Shown here piece by piece: positions 20,939 through 32,851 of a stretch of 64,000 nt of DNA. The notes under the pieces were generated by a model. It was not told the DNA's origin and did no database searches. It saw only the letters and a program-made list of their open reading frames with translations. Within the stretch, counting starts at the first letter, position 1. Every line of letters starts with the position of its first letter. The DNA lies in NCBI GenBank assembly GCA_030844895.1, contig CM061228.1:34100626-34164625 (forward strand), written 5' to 3'. Source of the stretch: Ambrosia x helenae (Eukaryota; Streptophyta; Magnoliopsida; Asterales; Asteraceae). Both the position numbers and the translations under genes were made by a program.

Positions 20939-22095
20939 AACAGCAAGGAACGACATACCAACCACTTTGACACGAGGCGCTGTGGCCAAGGTCGACTACA
21001 AGGTCGTCGCCAACCCCTTGGCTCTCCAAGATGCGCGTAAATGAATCCACATGAAAGGAAGAAATTATCCAAAACTTAATCATAACATACAAATTAAATT
21101 CGCTTTCGTTTAGAAACAAGGTACCTTAATTTTTTATAGACCGGAGCCATTGTAGTCCATGATTGTAGGATCCATTCCTGCAAAACCTATTAATCATCAT
21201 ATTATATGTAAATAAATATCATCTAATTCAACAGTGGTATATATATAAAAAGATACTATAAATCCACATCTAACCTTTTATGCCTAAAATTAGAGTATTT
21301 TGATATCTTTTGGTGAATTATTAGATACAATTTATGACCCACAATGTTCTTATTTATATGCAAATGATAGGGGCTCCAAGAACAACAAAGTCGACTTATG
21401 TGGTATGATAACTTTGAACGTAGTTAAAAGACATGTAGATCCCCATCCTATACATCCAACACACACTCAAGCAAAAAGGCAAACATATTCAATAATCAAA
21501 AATGGATACTTCATAACTACATAAGTACACTTTAAATCATGAAAGAGACTTGGCTTAACTATTTCAAAATAGACAGGCGTAGAGTCTAAAGAAACTTGCA
21601 CTCAAACAAGATCATAAGTTTTTAACATTATCATCATTTTAGAAGGGACTAGCAACTTATTATCTCATATCTCATATCAGGGGGCGTAATTAACATGCTA
21701 CTCTAAAGTTGCACTACTTTATGTTTTTAAAAGATTAGAGCAAGATTAATTTTATTTTCCGCTTGTTGTAACAAAGAAATCAAGAGTGTTCATAAACTTA
21801 AGAGTGATTGTTAATTGTTATTTTGTTTGGTGTATGTATGTAATCTTGTTTGGAAGAGCATTTGATCTTTTGAGTAACATGGAAGAGTTTAATTAATGGC
21901 ATTTGGAGGTGGATTGAATTGGGTGAGGAGTTAATATGGTGCGCGTCACTCACTTTTTCTTATTAAAAATGAGTTGTATATAAAACTAATGTTCATGAAC
22001 CGTGTGTTATGTTGAGACAGTTAAATGAAATAAAAATAGACGCAACAATATTGAACCGCAAATGCGTGTTACGTGAGTTTCAAAAAGTTTAACTA
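20937..22095. other. Noncoding sequence, possible exon remnants
   Basis: Less AT-rich patches occur at 20940-21120 and 21120-21180, where the minus strand has short open stretches bounded by splice-like signals (TTGCAG / GTACC). No protein family was recognised. The rest is AT-rich with no repeat or gene seen. Confidence 0.25.
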
Positions 22096-22441
22096 TGTGA
22101 CACCCGGCACGTTTAGGTTAACATTTTATAGAACACATAAGTCTACCTTAGCGAAAAACGTTTTCAAACATACTTAACTAGGTCAGTTGAGGCGTTATGA
22201 TGGTTCCGGGAATCATCGGGAGTCATTACAATGATCCACGAGATCATTGGGAGTCGGTCCATAACCAGGTGAACACGGATTAGTGAATTGTAGAATCACC
22301 GGGTTTAACGCACACACGTAAATCTCGAGTCCCGGGAATTGGTGAACGGATGGGAACGTGTTAGTTATCATGCATTATGTGCTTACAATCATTATATGAC
22401 TTGCCGGTATGTGAATACGTGTTTATATGTGTTAAAATAGT

Positions 22442-22672
22442 GATTTCGCGTAATTGCATGACATTATAGATGATTACGCGTAATTGCATGACATTATAGG
22501 TGATTACGCGTAATTGCCAATAGGTATAGGCAATTAGAGCATAATCGCCAATAGGTATAGGCGATTAGAGCCTAATCGCCAATAGGTAGAGGCGATTAGA
22601 GCTCCAATCGCTAGTAGTACATGCGATTAGGAATTCTAATCGCATGTACTCCTGCGTAATCGCCTGACGTGT
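22442..22672 (+). repeat. Promoter-proximal repeat block in LTR C (AATCGCC type)
   Basis: Variants of TAATCGCCAATAGGTATAGG and its inverse GGCGATTAGAGC recur about a dozen times in both orientations. The block ends about 20 bp upstream of the TATA box. Confidence 0.8.
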
Positions 22673-22692
22673 ACTAAACGACTAGAAACGCC

Positions 22693-22700
22693 TATAAATA
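22693..22700 (+). promoter_or_regulatory. TATA box of LTR C
   Basis: TATAAATA in CCTATAAATACCCCCC, about 600 bp into the LTR. The matching position in LTR E also has TATAAATA (62402-62409). Confidence 0.75.
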
Positions 22701-23490
22701 CCCCCCTTATGTTTTAAAACATCATTTGTGAAACCCTAATACATCCCAAAGCCACCCCACACCTTATTCAACCTCTGAACCTCATTTTTGATCAAGAAAT
22801 CACATTTCCAAGCTTTACATCTCATAATCTTACAATTTCAAGGTGTGTTCTTCATCCCAAATCTTTGTAATGATATTGTTTTGATCCCTAAAGGTCCAGA
22901 CCTAATTTCTAAACATTTGTGTCTTTGAAAACTCATTAAAATCAGTTTCTAAACAAACCCAAACCTCTATGTTTGTTATATGTGAGGTATTCATGCAAGA
23001 TGGGATTTTTATCATTTAAACATGATTGTTCTTGTATTATTAATATGTTTCTGATCTAAATGAGTTCATATGATGTTAACCTAGGAGTTTGAAGGTCCAT
23101 AGTTGTGTATTATTGATATTAGGCGTTTTGACCCGTTTGAATGATTATGAGGGATTGATAATGATATGTTGTGTGTTTTGTTGATTGTTTAAGGTTAGGG
23201 TTTACTCTAGGATGATGCTAGAACAGTAGGATATTGTCGGACAACGTCATTATGTAATGAAATCTGGATATATGCTATTTAGGGTAAGTTTTGCATGAGG
23301 ATGTGATGTTTACATGATAATTATGCTATTTTGGGAAAACACATGCATTCGGGACGGCTAGGATGATGATAAATTAGGGGTTTTGCTTGAAATAGTTGGA
23401 TTAATGTTTTGGGTTTGATATTGGGTGTTTCCACATGTTTCGGATCTGATTTGGAGGGTTAAACGCGCAAAAAGGCGGCATAGTGCAGTA

Positions 23491-23681
23491 GGGGCGAATA
23501 GGAAGTTCTATTCGCCTGTATTAAGGGTGATTAGCCCCCAATCGCATGAACTATAGGCGATTGGGAGCCCAATCGCCAGTATGTCTGGCAAATACAATCC
23601 TAATCGCCAGTTTGACTCTCTTAATCACCAGTTTACATTTCCTAATTGCATGTTTGATTCCTAATCGCGTGTACTACTGTT
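23491..23681 (+). repeat. Second repeat block in LTR C
   Basis: The same AATCGCC/GGCGATT motif set as the first block recurs about 800 bp downstream of the TATA box (CCCAATCGCATG, GGCGATTGGGAGCCCAATCG and others). Confidence 0.75.
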
Positions 23682-24177
23682 ATATGTGTATTTTAACATC
23701 CCGGAACACGGTTTGACACCTAGGAACATGTTAGGAACCACGTGACATGTCTAATAACTTGGTAACACGTGTTCGGACTTGTTTATGCGTTAATTGGGCG
23801 TTATGCTAGATAGGGTGAATGTTTGCGCATGCTAAGTGTTTAATTGCATATGTGCATGATATCTTGTATGTGGCTAACACGTGGGATGTCAGGTCACCAA
23901 TGGGATGTCGAGTTTTGTCTGGTTTGGTCGGTTTAACGTTTAACCATGTTTTCAACATACACAGTCACGGTCTGGACAATTTGGGGACTGGTTAGCCTTC
24001 GGGTTAGTAGTCATCACACTTATGTAAACTCATTGATAGGTCGCCACTAGTAGGGACTCACACACGTATCGAATTTCTATATTACCGAGGACGCACTCTA
24101 AGGTGAGTTCACGGCCCCACTTTTTACTGGTTTACTTTCGGGGGAGAAAACATGTTGGGTACTTGTATTCATTAAAC

Positions 24178-24443
24178 GTGTGTCAACTTACGTTTTCATA
24201 TTCATAAAAGGTGTGTCAACTTACGTTTTTCGTATTCATAAAAGGTGTGTCGACTTACGTTTTCGTATTCATAAAAGGTGTGTCAACTTACGTTTTTCGT
24301 ATTCATAAAAGGTGTGTCAACTTACGTTTTCGTATTCATAAAAGGTGTGTCAACTTACGTTTCCGTATTCATAAAAGGTGTGTCATCTTACGTATTCGTA
24401 TTCATAAAACATGTGTCATATCACGTTTTGGTATTCATAAAAC
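24178..24443 (+). repeat. Tandem array, about 8 units of 33-34 bp, in LTR C
   Basis: Units read GTGTGTCAACTTACGTTTT then CGTATTCATAAAAG with small differences; the last two are more divergent. A short open frame across it is a by-product of the repeat. The array is absent from the corresponding part of LTR E. Confidence 0.9.
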
Positions 24444-25210
24444 CTATGATTTGCTAAGTACTCGTATTGGTAAAGCTTACAGGGTAGTCGTTGGTTACTA
24501 TATGGTATTACGTACTGGTATTCTTGAATTCTTTATGTGTTGGGGTATTCTTTTGGGTTGCTATACGATTTGTTAAAGTCCCAGGGAAAGCCATGAATGT
24601 GCGGTGGTTGCACAACGGAGGAAATATGGATAGATCTATTTGGGTGTGACCGGCCCCACTCGTCGACTGGAGGTCGGACGGGTGCATGTTGTCTCTTGCG
24701 GTATTCTTGTATTCTTGTATTTGGGCAGGTGTAGTCATGTATTCTTGTATTCATGTATTCGTGTCTAGTAATGGTTTTCCAATCGTAGTAGTGGCAGGTA
24801 TTCATCGGGTTGGTATACATGTGGCCTGGTTTGGCCAAGGGTATTCTTTGAAACTTTTGGAGTTGTTTTATTTAAAAACCTGTGAACTCACCGGCATTAT
24901 TTGCTGACGTTTTTAGCATGTTTGTCTCAGGTCGTTGAGGTAGCAGGATTGCATAGGCGCACGGAGTCTCACGGCGTCTAGGATCCATTTGCATTTCATT
25001 TTGAGTATTATCAGACTTTCATGTTTTGCTTTTGAGTTGTAATAAAGTTTTACGCTTCCGCAGCGATGGATTATTTATGAAAACTTAATGGTTTGCTTAT
25101 GTCGTTTTTACGTATCATATAGTGTCGTTTATTGTGACCGTTGACTTAGATCCTGGTTTGTCGCGCGCCTCGCGGTAAAACCCCGCACGTGGATTTGAGG
25201 GTGTGACAGA

Positions 25211-25224
25211 TTGGTATCAGAGCC
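25211..25224 (+). other. Primer-binding site of element C (Met tRNA)
   Basis: TTGGTATCAGAGCC two bases after the LTR end. Confidence 0.9.
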
Positions 25225-25679
25225 AATGGTTATAGTGAATTAGGACTACATGTAGAGTCTAGTCTATAGCCGAGTATCACACACGTTAGACGGTCACACA
25301 TAGTTACGAGTCGTGCCATTTGGTAAACACACTAACCTTGTCGGGGTGTTGGTTTCCTCATCATACAGTATCGTATTATCTATCTTGAACTATTTCTACA
25401 CTTATTCTATCCTCTTCTTCGGGTTTGAAGATGAAGGGGCTTATCGCTTATACTTGGCAGTAGTGTACATTGGAGTGGCTTCGGCACATTCTTGAGATTT
25501 TTCCAGGATTTGGATATCTCCCCTCTATGCTCTAATGTACATACTTGCCTACACACACACTATCCTGCACTAGTACTTGTCATAGTACCCCCTGAGTGAT
25601 TGTTCACTTTGGGGACCTTCGTGCGATAACGGTTTCTTTTAGGAATGTGGGTGTCGGGTGATTGGAAGTTCTAGCTAGA

Positions 25680-26511
25680 AGCACGCCTAGAGGAGTATCG
25701 TGTGAAGTATGCTTCAGGGACATTCGAGGGACGTGCCTTGACTTGGTGGAATTCGACTGTGCAGATTATTGGTTTACTTGAGGCCTATGCGTTGCAATGG
25801 ACCGAGTTTGTGTTTCGTTTGAAGATGGAGTATTGTCCCAGGGATAAGATTAAGAGTTTGGAGCATGAGCTGTGGAATCATCAGATGGTGGGATCTGAGG
25901 TCGAGGAGTATACCACTCGTTACCATGAGTTGGCACTTTTGTGCCCGGATTCTGTGACTCCTGAGTATAAGGCTATTGAGTTCTACATTAGTGGGTTGGT
26001 GCCTGAGATTCGCGGGTTGGTGACCGCGAATGATGCTACTACACTTTGGGATACCATTTGGTTGGCTCATAGACTAACCAAACAGAAGGTTCAGGAGGGT
26101 GTTTTGCCTCCTAAGGGTACTGTGGTGAAGACCTCTGATGGCAACAAGAGGAAATGGGAGAGCACGGGGAAAGGTGCAGTTCAGCCTTAGCAACAGTCGA
26201 AGAAATTTGAGGCTACAGAATCATCATCTGAGCAGAGACAGGGCAGGTATACTAGGAAGCTGCCTAAGTGTACTCGGTGTGGGCTCCATCATACGGGAGA
26301 CTGTGATAAGTTTCGCTGCCATCGCTGTCAGCGGGTTGGGCATCATGCTATAGACTGCAGGGTCACTCTACAGCCACCACTAGCTCAGACTGTTGCTCCT
26401 GCTCCCGCTCGTCAGGAGAGGCAGGGTTGTTACAACTGTGGTAAGGTGGGACACTTTAAGCGGTACTGCTCAGAGCTGATTTAGGATGGGGCTGGGGCAA
26501 ATGGAGGTGCC
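25680..26511 (+). pseudogene. Gypsy element C gag
   Basis: Retrotrans_gag-type capsid: GRALTWWNSTV, FRLKMEYCPRDK, EEYTTRYHELALLCPDSV, YISGLVPEIRGLV. Three Cys/His knuckles follow: CTRCGLHHTGDC, CHRCQRVGHHAIDC and CYNCGKVGHFKRYC. In-frame stops at 26188-26190 and about 26480. The frame is cut at about 26511 by copia B. No clear N-terminal Met was found; 25225-25680 is leader and degenerate gag start. Confidence 0.85.
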
Positions 26512-27728
26512 GGAAACAACCATCAGTTACAAAAATAAGATGGAAATGAAAAATCTTTTTGGATTTTCTAAAGTTTATGCTAAAACACACCTAAAATCTT
26601 TTTGAGTTTTCTAATTTTTGACGAAAAATAAAATGCAGAAATGTAAATGAAAAATAGTAAATGTTTTTGGGATTTCCGGTAAAGGGATCATATCAGTCAT
26701 TGAGAAATTTGATCACACCGTTGATCTTTTGAATTATTATCAATAAAGACAATGTGTGATCTGGCAACTGCTGATATTGTGATCCACATAAACTCACATG
26801 CAGACTTTTGTGCAGTGCTTTAAACTGATACTGATATTTATAGTATAAACGTAATTGTCTGTGGTTCCCACGCACACGACATACTCCCGTATCAAGAAGT
26901 AAATGCACAAAAACTCATTGTAAAGCGTGATTATGCTTTCGTCGTCTGTAATTTTACAAGGTATAATGCACAGAGGTATACAGGTCAGCAAATTAATGCA
27001 GCAAAGTAACATATGCACTGTACCAGGTTGAGGACCGATATTAATCATGATTTGCATCAGTGATTAATACGATGTAATAGATAATCTTTGATCATCATAT
27101 AACATGGAAAGTTTCTCAATTCGGTAACTTTAGGATTTGGCATAAAGCTCTTTTAGAAAGACACCCTGTCTGATCTAGATCCGTAATGACTTACAGCAGA
27201 AGATCAGAGAGGCTATCCCCAGACAACTAATAACATAACGACCCTAAACCTCCGAGTTTTGCATAAATACCCTATCAAACGAAATTACGGTACTAAGACC
27301 ATATGCCCATGAGGAGTTCATCCACACAACAATTCGTTTGATATGTATGTATCAGGCACGCAATAATAGGTCTACGAAGCCTATCAGCACATCGCACAGA
27401 CTCAGACACACGCCCTATATAGCAGTACATTACTTAGAATGTGTCAGATCCCCACTGATGTACTATCATTTCCCTTTATACTCCAGGAAATCATTTTTGA
27501 TTTTTCTGATTTTTATAAATTTTTGAATTTACTGTTCCCAAGGATAAGCTGGAGCATTTCAAATATGTGACTGCCCAGATATCGTTTGTTCACAGAAATT
27601 TGACGGCATTAATCTAAGGGAATAAGATATAGCAGTCAGCAAAGAAATTTTCTAATTTTTATGGATTTTAAAATTTTTCTAAAAAGCAGTAAAAATTTAA
27701 ACTAAAAAGTGATAGACCGAGGTGGTGA
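26512..27728 (-). repeat. 3' non-coding region and LTR of copia B
   Basis: It aligns with 42269-43370 of the plus-strand copy. Shared landmarks are the phrase around GGGCATATGGTCTTAGTACC, a TATAAAT box (minus strand, about 26840) and ACTCAAAAAGATTTT near the end. Exact LTR start and end could not be fixed because no second LTR of the same copy is present. Confidence 0.6.
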
Positions 27729-28492
27729 TCAATCCTGTTTTTCTTTAATACCATTAGCTTTTAAAAGATAATCCAATCTGGATTTGTCAAAAGCTTTGGT
27801 AAAAAGATCTGCGCGTTGGAAATCAGTGTGGATTTTGACCATATCGATCAACTCTTTAGCATAACAATCACGGATAAAATGATATTTAATCCGGATATGT
27901 TTAGCCTTTGAGTGATTTACTAAGTCTTTTGTTAATGCGATTGCGGCTTCATTATCACAGTAAATAGGGGTTTTAAGAAATTGCAAACCGTAATCCACCA
28001 TCTGTTGTTGGATCCAAAGAACCTGTGAGCAGCAGCTCGATGCTGAAACGTATTCTGCTTCACATGTGGATAGTGCAACTGCGGTTTGTTTCTTGCATTG
28101 CCAGGTCACGAGCCTGCTCCCCATAAACTGACATCCAGCCGTTGTGGATTTGCTGTCTTTGTCACAGCCGCCCCAATCTGCATCACTAAAAGCGATTAGG
28201 TCAAAATTATCATCATGAGGGTACCAAAGTCCTTTCGATGGACAACCCTTCAGATATCTAAGGATACGCTTGACAGCTGCAAGATGACTCTATTTCGGCT
28301 TCGACTGATATCGTGCACAAAGACATGTTGCAAACATTATATCCGGTCTAGACGCGGTGAGATACATCAGAGATCCGACGATTGCTCTGTATGTAAATGG
28401 ATCAGTCAGCTCCCCCTTAACGTCAACTCCAATCCCGTGATTAGGTTGTATCGGGGTATCCATCGGCTTCGAATCATCCATCTGGAATCGGC
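27729..28492 (-). pseudogene. Copia B RNase H
   Basis: Minus-strand motifs in order: YLTASRPDIMFATC, AAVKRILRYLKG, FSDADWGG (first Asp), LSTCEAEYVSASS (Glu), YCDNEAAIALTKD (Asp), HIRIKYHFIRD and ADLFTKAFDKSRLD. One in-frame TAG at 28287-28289 splits it. Complete at the C-terminus (KEKQD). Confidence 0.9.
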
Positions 28493-29605
28493 TCAAGACT
28501 TCAGAAACGTATTTCGTTTGGTGAATAAAGATCCCGTTGGTCTTTGCTCCACCTGCAAGCCTAGGAAAAACTGCATTTCTCCCATTGCGCTCATTTCGAA
28601 CTTTTCCTGCATAACTTTTTCAAATTCCCTGCACAGAAGTTCGTTAGTTGACCCGAAAATAATATCATCAACATAAATTTGTACAAGAAGCAAATCATCT
28701 CCTGCTCGTTTCGTGAACAGTGTGCAGTCTACCAATCCGCGTTTGAATCCTTTCGAGAGAAGATACGTGCTCAGCTCCTCATACCATTGTCTCGGAGCTT
28801 GATGCAACCCGTAGAGAGCTTTGTTTAAGACATAGACCTTATCCCGGTGAATAGGGTCCTCAAAGCCTGGCGGTTGACCTACGTAAACTTCCTCTTTGAC
28901 CACACCGTAAAGAAATGCGATCTTTACATCCATCTGATACACCTTGAATTTCTTCCATGATGCGAACGCTAGGAACATTCGGATAGCTTCCAAGCGTGCA
29001 ACAGGTGCATAGATTTCATTGTAGTCGATTCCCTCAACCTGATGAAAACCTTGAACGACCAAACGATCTTTGTTTCGCACTATGACTCCTCTATCATCCT
29101 TCTTACACTTAAACACCCATTTGGTTCCAATCTTCTTTCTTCCCGGGGGCAAATCTGTCAACGTCCATACTCCGAGTTTCTGAAATTGTAACAACTCTTC
29201 TTGCATTGCTTCCACCCAGGCATCATCCAAAAGAGCTTCCTTGTACGTCCGCGGTTCGACCTGCGAAACATAACAATCGAAAGACCAGTCATTTTGAAAA
29301 CCAGATTTTTGTATTTTGGCATATAAAGCAAGGTTGCCAATATTTTCTGGTGCTTGAGCATTTCTCAACTGCCCTCTTGTCATAACGCTGCTACCAGGAT
29401 CACCAATAACCTGTTCAAGCGGGTGTATCCGATGTATCCGAGATTCCGGATAATCAGGTACTTGTACTCCCGTTTGAGTCGTCAAATTCTCTGTAGAAAC
29501 CAGATCATTACCCACATTCGATGTTGAAGCATCAGTTGTAGTTGGGTTCACTGGTGGTGTCACTGTAGCATTGTCCAGAATAGCTTCACTAGTAGCATCA
29601 TCGTC
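28493..29605 (-). pseudogene. Copia B reverse transcriptase
   Basis: RVT_2 domain: EAMQEELLQFQKLGVW, GTKWVFKCKKDDRG, RLVVQGFHQVEGIDY, VYQMDVKIAFLYG, NKALYGLHQAPRQWY and YVDDIIFGST (catalytic YVDD). The frame stays open through SAMGEMQFFLGLQVEQ, then shifts by one near 28540 before the RNase H linker. A TAA at 29606-29608 separates it from integrase. Confidence 0.92.
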
Positions 29606-30510
29606 TTAATCTTCTGAATCTGATAAATTAAGCGTTGTGGAAGCTTCTTGGAACACCTCTTCTTCCATCACAGGAGCAGTAGTATCATTAGAAGCTGCTT
29701 GAGGATTTACAGTGATCGGACGCACTAACGGTGAAGTCACGGTGTTTTCAACCTCGTAATATAAGCGAAGTACAGCTTCTTCAACCATGCTATCTAGATT
29801 GAATGATTCAAAGAAGTCTTCGTAATCAAACATCCAATCTGGACCTCCACCCTGTACATTTTGTGTGTATCTTTGTACTTCGACATTAGCCCACTCCTCG
29901 ACTTTTCTAGTTCTTTTGTTGAATACCCGTTTTAGTGGGGTTGCATATCCAACAAAATAACCTTCTTCAGCCTTTGGTGCGAACTTCTCCGAAGGATTAA
30001 GCATTGTACACGGGGCACCAAATGGTTCTAGATACTCCAGATTCGGCTTTGGTCGGTTCAACAGCTCATAAGAAGTTTTGCCAAACTTCTTCACTGTTAA
30101 AACACGATTTAGAGTGTAACATGCTGCGTAAATTGCTTCATTCCAGAACATGACTGGAAGATTTGAGTCCGCAAGCATTGTTCTCGCCGTCTCGATTAGA
30201 GTCCTGTTCTTTCTTTCCGCGACACCGTTCTGCTGGGGTGTATACGGAGCGCTGTATTCGTGATGAATTCCCTTGTTTGCACAAAGATCCTCCATCTGAG
30301 CGTTTTTGAACTCCGTCCCATTATCACTCCGGATTCGTTTGATCTTCAGACCATAGATATTTTCCAGACGTGTAAACAGAACTTTCAGGTTGTCAAAAGT
30401 GTCGCTTTTCTGGTGTAAGCACATAACCCATGAAAATCTTGAATAATCATCAGTCACCACAAGACAGTACAATTCCCCGGCATGACTTTTACGCCTGACT
30501 GGACCGAATA
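29606..30510 (-). pseudogene. Copia B integrase core and C-terminal region
   Basis: DDE integrase: DLFGPVRRKSHAGELY, YSRFSWVMCLHQKSD, IRSDNGTEFKN (second Asp), PYTPQQNGVAERKNRTLIE (Glu), FWNEAIYAACYTLNRV and FGAPCTMLNP. The first Asp (HMDL) is in another frame because of a one-base insertion near 30508. An acidic C-terminal tail (SDSED) leads to the TAA. Confidence 0.9.
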
Positions 30511-31163
30511 AGGTCCATGTGCAAACGCTCAAGCGGTAGTTCAACAGAATTGACTTTCTTTGGTCTATGGGCCTGTTTGTGCTATTTTCCCTTTTTACAA
30601 CTAACACACTTTTCATTCAAATGGAAATGTTTCACATTAACTCCCGTGACAAGTTCATTCTTCACTAACTGGTTCATCTTTCTCAAATGAATGTGTCCCA
30701 TTCTCCTGTGCCACATTATAGATTCTTTTTCTGTAGCCTTAGAGAGGAAACACGTGACTTGGCCATGGGTGGTCATAGCTTTGGACATATCGAGAATATA
30801 CAAGTTGTTTACTCTCGGTGCCTTTAGCATCACCCACTCTTTTGGAAGTTCAAACCCTGGTTTCAAGATATAGCAAGATTTGTCGTCAAAATAAACAGAA
30901 AATTGCTTATCACAGATTTGGCTAACACTAAGCAGATTGTAATCTATCTGTTTCACGTACGATATCCGCTCAAATGTCACAACCCCATTGCTAACACTAC
31001 CCTCCATCGTAATGTAGCCTCCTTTATTTCCTGCAAACGCTACGTAACCTCCGTTTATGTTCTTGATATCAAAGAGTAGCGTGAGATCCCCTGTCATGTG
31101 ACCAGAAGCTCCACTGTCAACAATCCATAGGCTGCTAACAGGGCCAGCTGGAGCTCCCTGCAC
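30511..31163 (-). pseudogene. Copia B protease and pre-integrase
   Basis: Aspartic protease WIVDSGASGHMTG (canonical DSGA), then NLLSVSQICDKQF and the pre-integrase zinc motif WHRRMGHIHLRKMNQL ... CVSCKKGK. A TAG at 30582-30584 follows CKKGK. The match to the domain starts at QGAPAGPVSSL, just after the presumed frame change from the linker. Confidence 0.9.
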
Positions 31164-31179
31164 ATATCAAGTAAAGCAG

Positions 31180-32613
31180 TTAGATCTTTCGGGGGACCCA
31201 AGCCTGTTTGGTCTTGGGTCTTTGAACAGGTTGTTTCAAAGATTCTTTCGATTCACAAACATCTTGGGTTCTCTCAACCCCTTTCTTCTCACTCTCAACT
31301 TTCTTTTTCTCAGTTTTCACATTCTGTGAAGTTGAGGCACCCTCAGATTCCTTTGATGACCAAGATTGTTCAGACCTTTTCAAGATCCGGATCTGAGATT
31401 TTGAATTCTCAGCCGGTTTCTTTACTTCGTCTTTAAATGCAACCTTCTTGGTTACCTTCTCTGATTTAACAGAGACAGGTCCAACTGCTGGTTTTATATT
31501 TGGTTTAGGAGGTACCTTTTTGTTATCAGCAGTTGAGTTCATCACAGGTTTCTTTACCGGTTTCTCAGTGGCTATCCGGTTGCGTTTATCATAAGTCATC
31601 GGACGGTTTTCCCTTTTGTTGTAAAAATTGTTTGGATTATAATAAGGTGCTTGCTGAGGGAAAAACCGTCTTTGTGGATAACTGTAGTTGTCAACCGGAT
31701 AATCATGATGTTGCCTCATATCCACCTCGTGCCTCTTGTGTCGTACATACGGGCAGGTGGCAAATAAATGTCCCCTTTCCCCGCACTTAAAACACGCACG
31801 GTATTCTTCATAGTTTTCTTTGATAGGCGACTTGGAAAAACTCGCAATGGGATATCGATCAACCATGCACTGTTTCCTTAAACTCTCAGGAGCTGGTTCC
31901 TTCGAGTAAGTCGGTTCAATGAAACTATTTGCTTTATCAACTGGCAGAACGAATTGTGTGACATTGACCTTGGCATCTTTATCCGAATAAATTTTCTCTA
32001 AAATTTCTGGAGGAATGTCATTGGTTCGTTCATGTTTTGGGAACCAAATTGTACTTTCCTGCCAGATCTTTTCAATTTTGGAATAATTCACAAACTTAAT
32101 CGGATATTCATCATCAGACAAAATCTTATCGGAGCCTTGCATCCGATAGAAAATTTTCACAGGTTTGTCACGTGATTCTTTGCTCATTTCATTAGGTTTC
32201 TCAGTTTTAATTTCAGTTTTCTTTTCAACTGGTTTAACCACATTTTTCTCAATTTTCTTTACCTCTTTCTTTTCAACACTTTTACCAACAGACTGTTCAG
32301 CTTTCTTAACAACATTCTTTCGATGAGCATTTGCCATGGGATGAACAATTTGAGATGGTGAGACTGGTTCAGTAGTGATTATATGATTTTCATCAGGGAT
32401 ATCACTATCATTTTCAACAACCTTCTCAGATTGTTCATCTTCTTCATCAGAATCATCAGCAGCGACCACACCCTCATTGTTTCCCAATACAGGTCTCACA
32501 TCAGAATACGGGTCTCCGACACTGGATGTGTTGGACGCGTTATCTGATATGGAGTCAGATTTGACTAGAGTCTCCGGTTGTATTGCATGTAAATTATGAT
32601 TTTCGAACAACAC
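31180..32613 (-). pseudogene. Copia B gag-pol linker with CCHC knuckle
   Basis: The long linker is acidic at first (DDSDEEDEQSEKV). A Lys/Glu-rich stretch of likely coiled-coil character follows (KPVEKKTEIKTEKPNEMSKE), then the zinc knuckle CFKCGERGHLFATC and a basic C-terminus (KTKQAWVPRKI) with a stop. Between it and gag proper (32614-32851) the frame is open only in pieces, with a TAG near 32703. Confidence 0.75.
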
Positions 32614-32851
32614 CGGAGATGGGACAGCCTTATAGTTTGCACTATTCGACTGGGAAGGTTCTTCTATGATATGGTCAACTACATATGCAATGTGATTATA
32701 ACTCTATAACTTCTTATTCACTTTTTCAGCGAAGCACTTGATGGTTGCCATTTCTAACTTGGTGTTTTCCATTTCATTAATATAGTTATTAATGGCAAGT
32801 TGTTTTATTGACAAAGTCTTTTTGAGTTCAGAAATATCCTTTTTGTAACCA

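Larger units (their letters stand above)
22096..25208 (+). repeat. 5' LTR of gypsy element C (3.1 kb)
   Basis: It begins TGTGACACCCGGCACG and ends TTGAGGGTGTGACA, with the primer site two bases beyond. It carries a TATA box, two blocks of AATCGCC-type repeats and a 33-bp tandem array, described separately. Large parts align with LTR E, for example GGTGAGTTCACGGCCCCACT near 24101 and 63662. Confidence 0.9.
22096..26511 (+). mobile_element. Ty3/gypsy retrotransposon C: 5' LTR, primer site and gag, then interrupted
   Basis: A 3.1-kb LTR, a Met-tRNA primer site and a Ty3-type gag with three Cys/His knuckles are present. Pol is absent because copia element B (minus strand) begins at about 26512 within gag and nothing of C reappears on the far side. 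LTR E at 61798 is a relative. The long LTR and gag type suggest a chromovirus-like (Tekay/Del-type) lineage; without pol this is not certain. Confidence 0.85.

Noticed and set aside
20937..21180. Exons of a host gene on the minus strand
   Set aside because: Short, no recognised family and no consistent splice chain; noted only as possible remnants.
24178..24443. CRISPR-like regular array
   Set aside because: Units are contiguous with no unique spacers and lie in a plant LTR; it is a simple tandem repeat.
24211..24576. Open frame with repeated CVNLRFRIHKR-like units
   Set aside because: It is a by-product of the 33-bp tandem array in LTR C; no start context or family.
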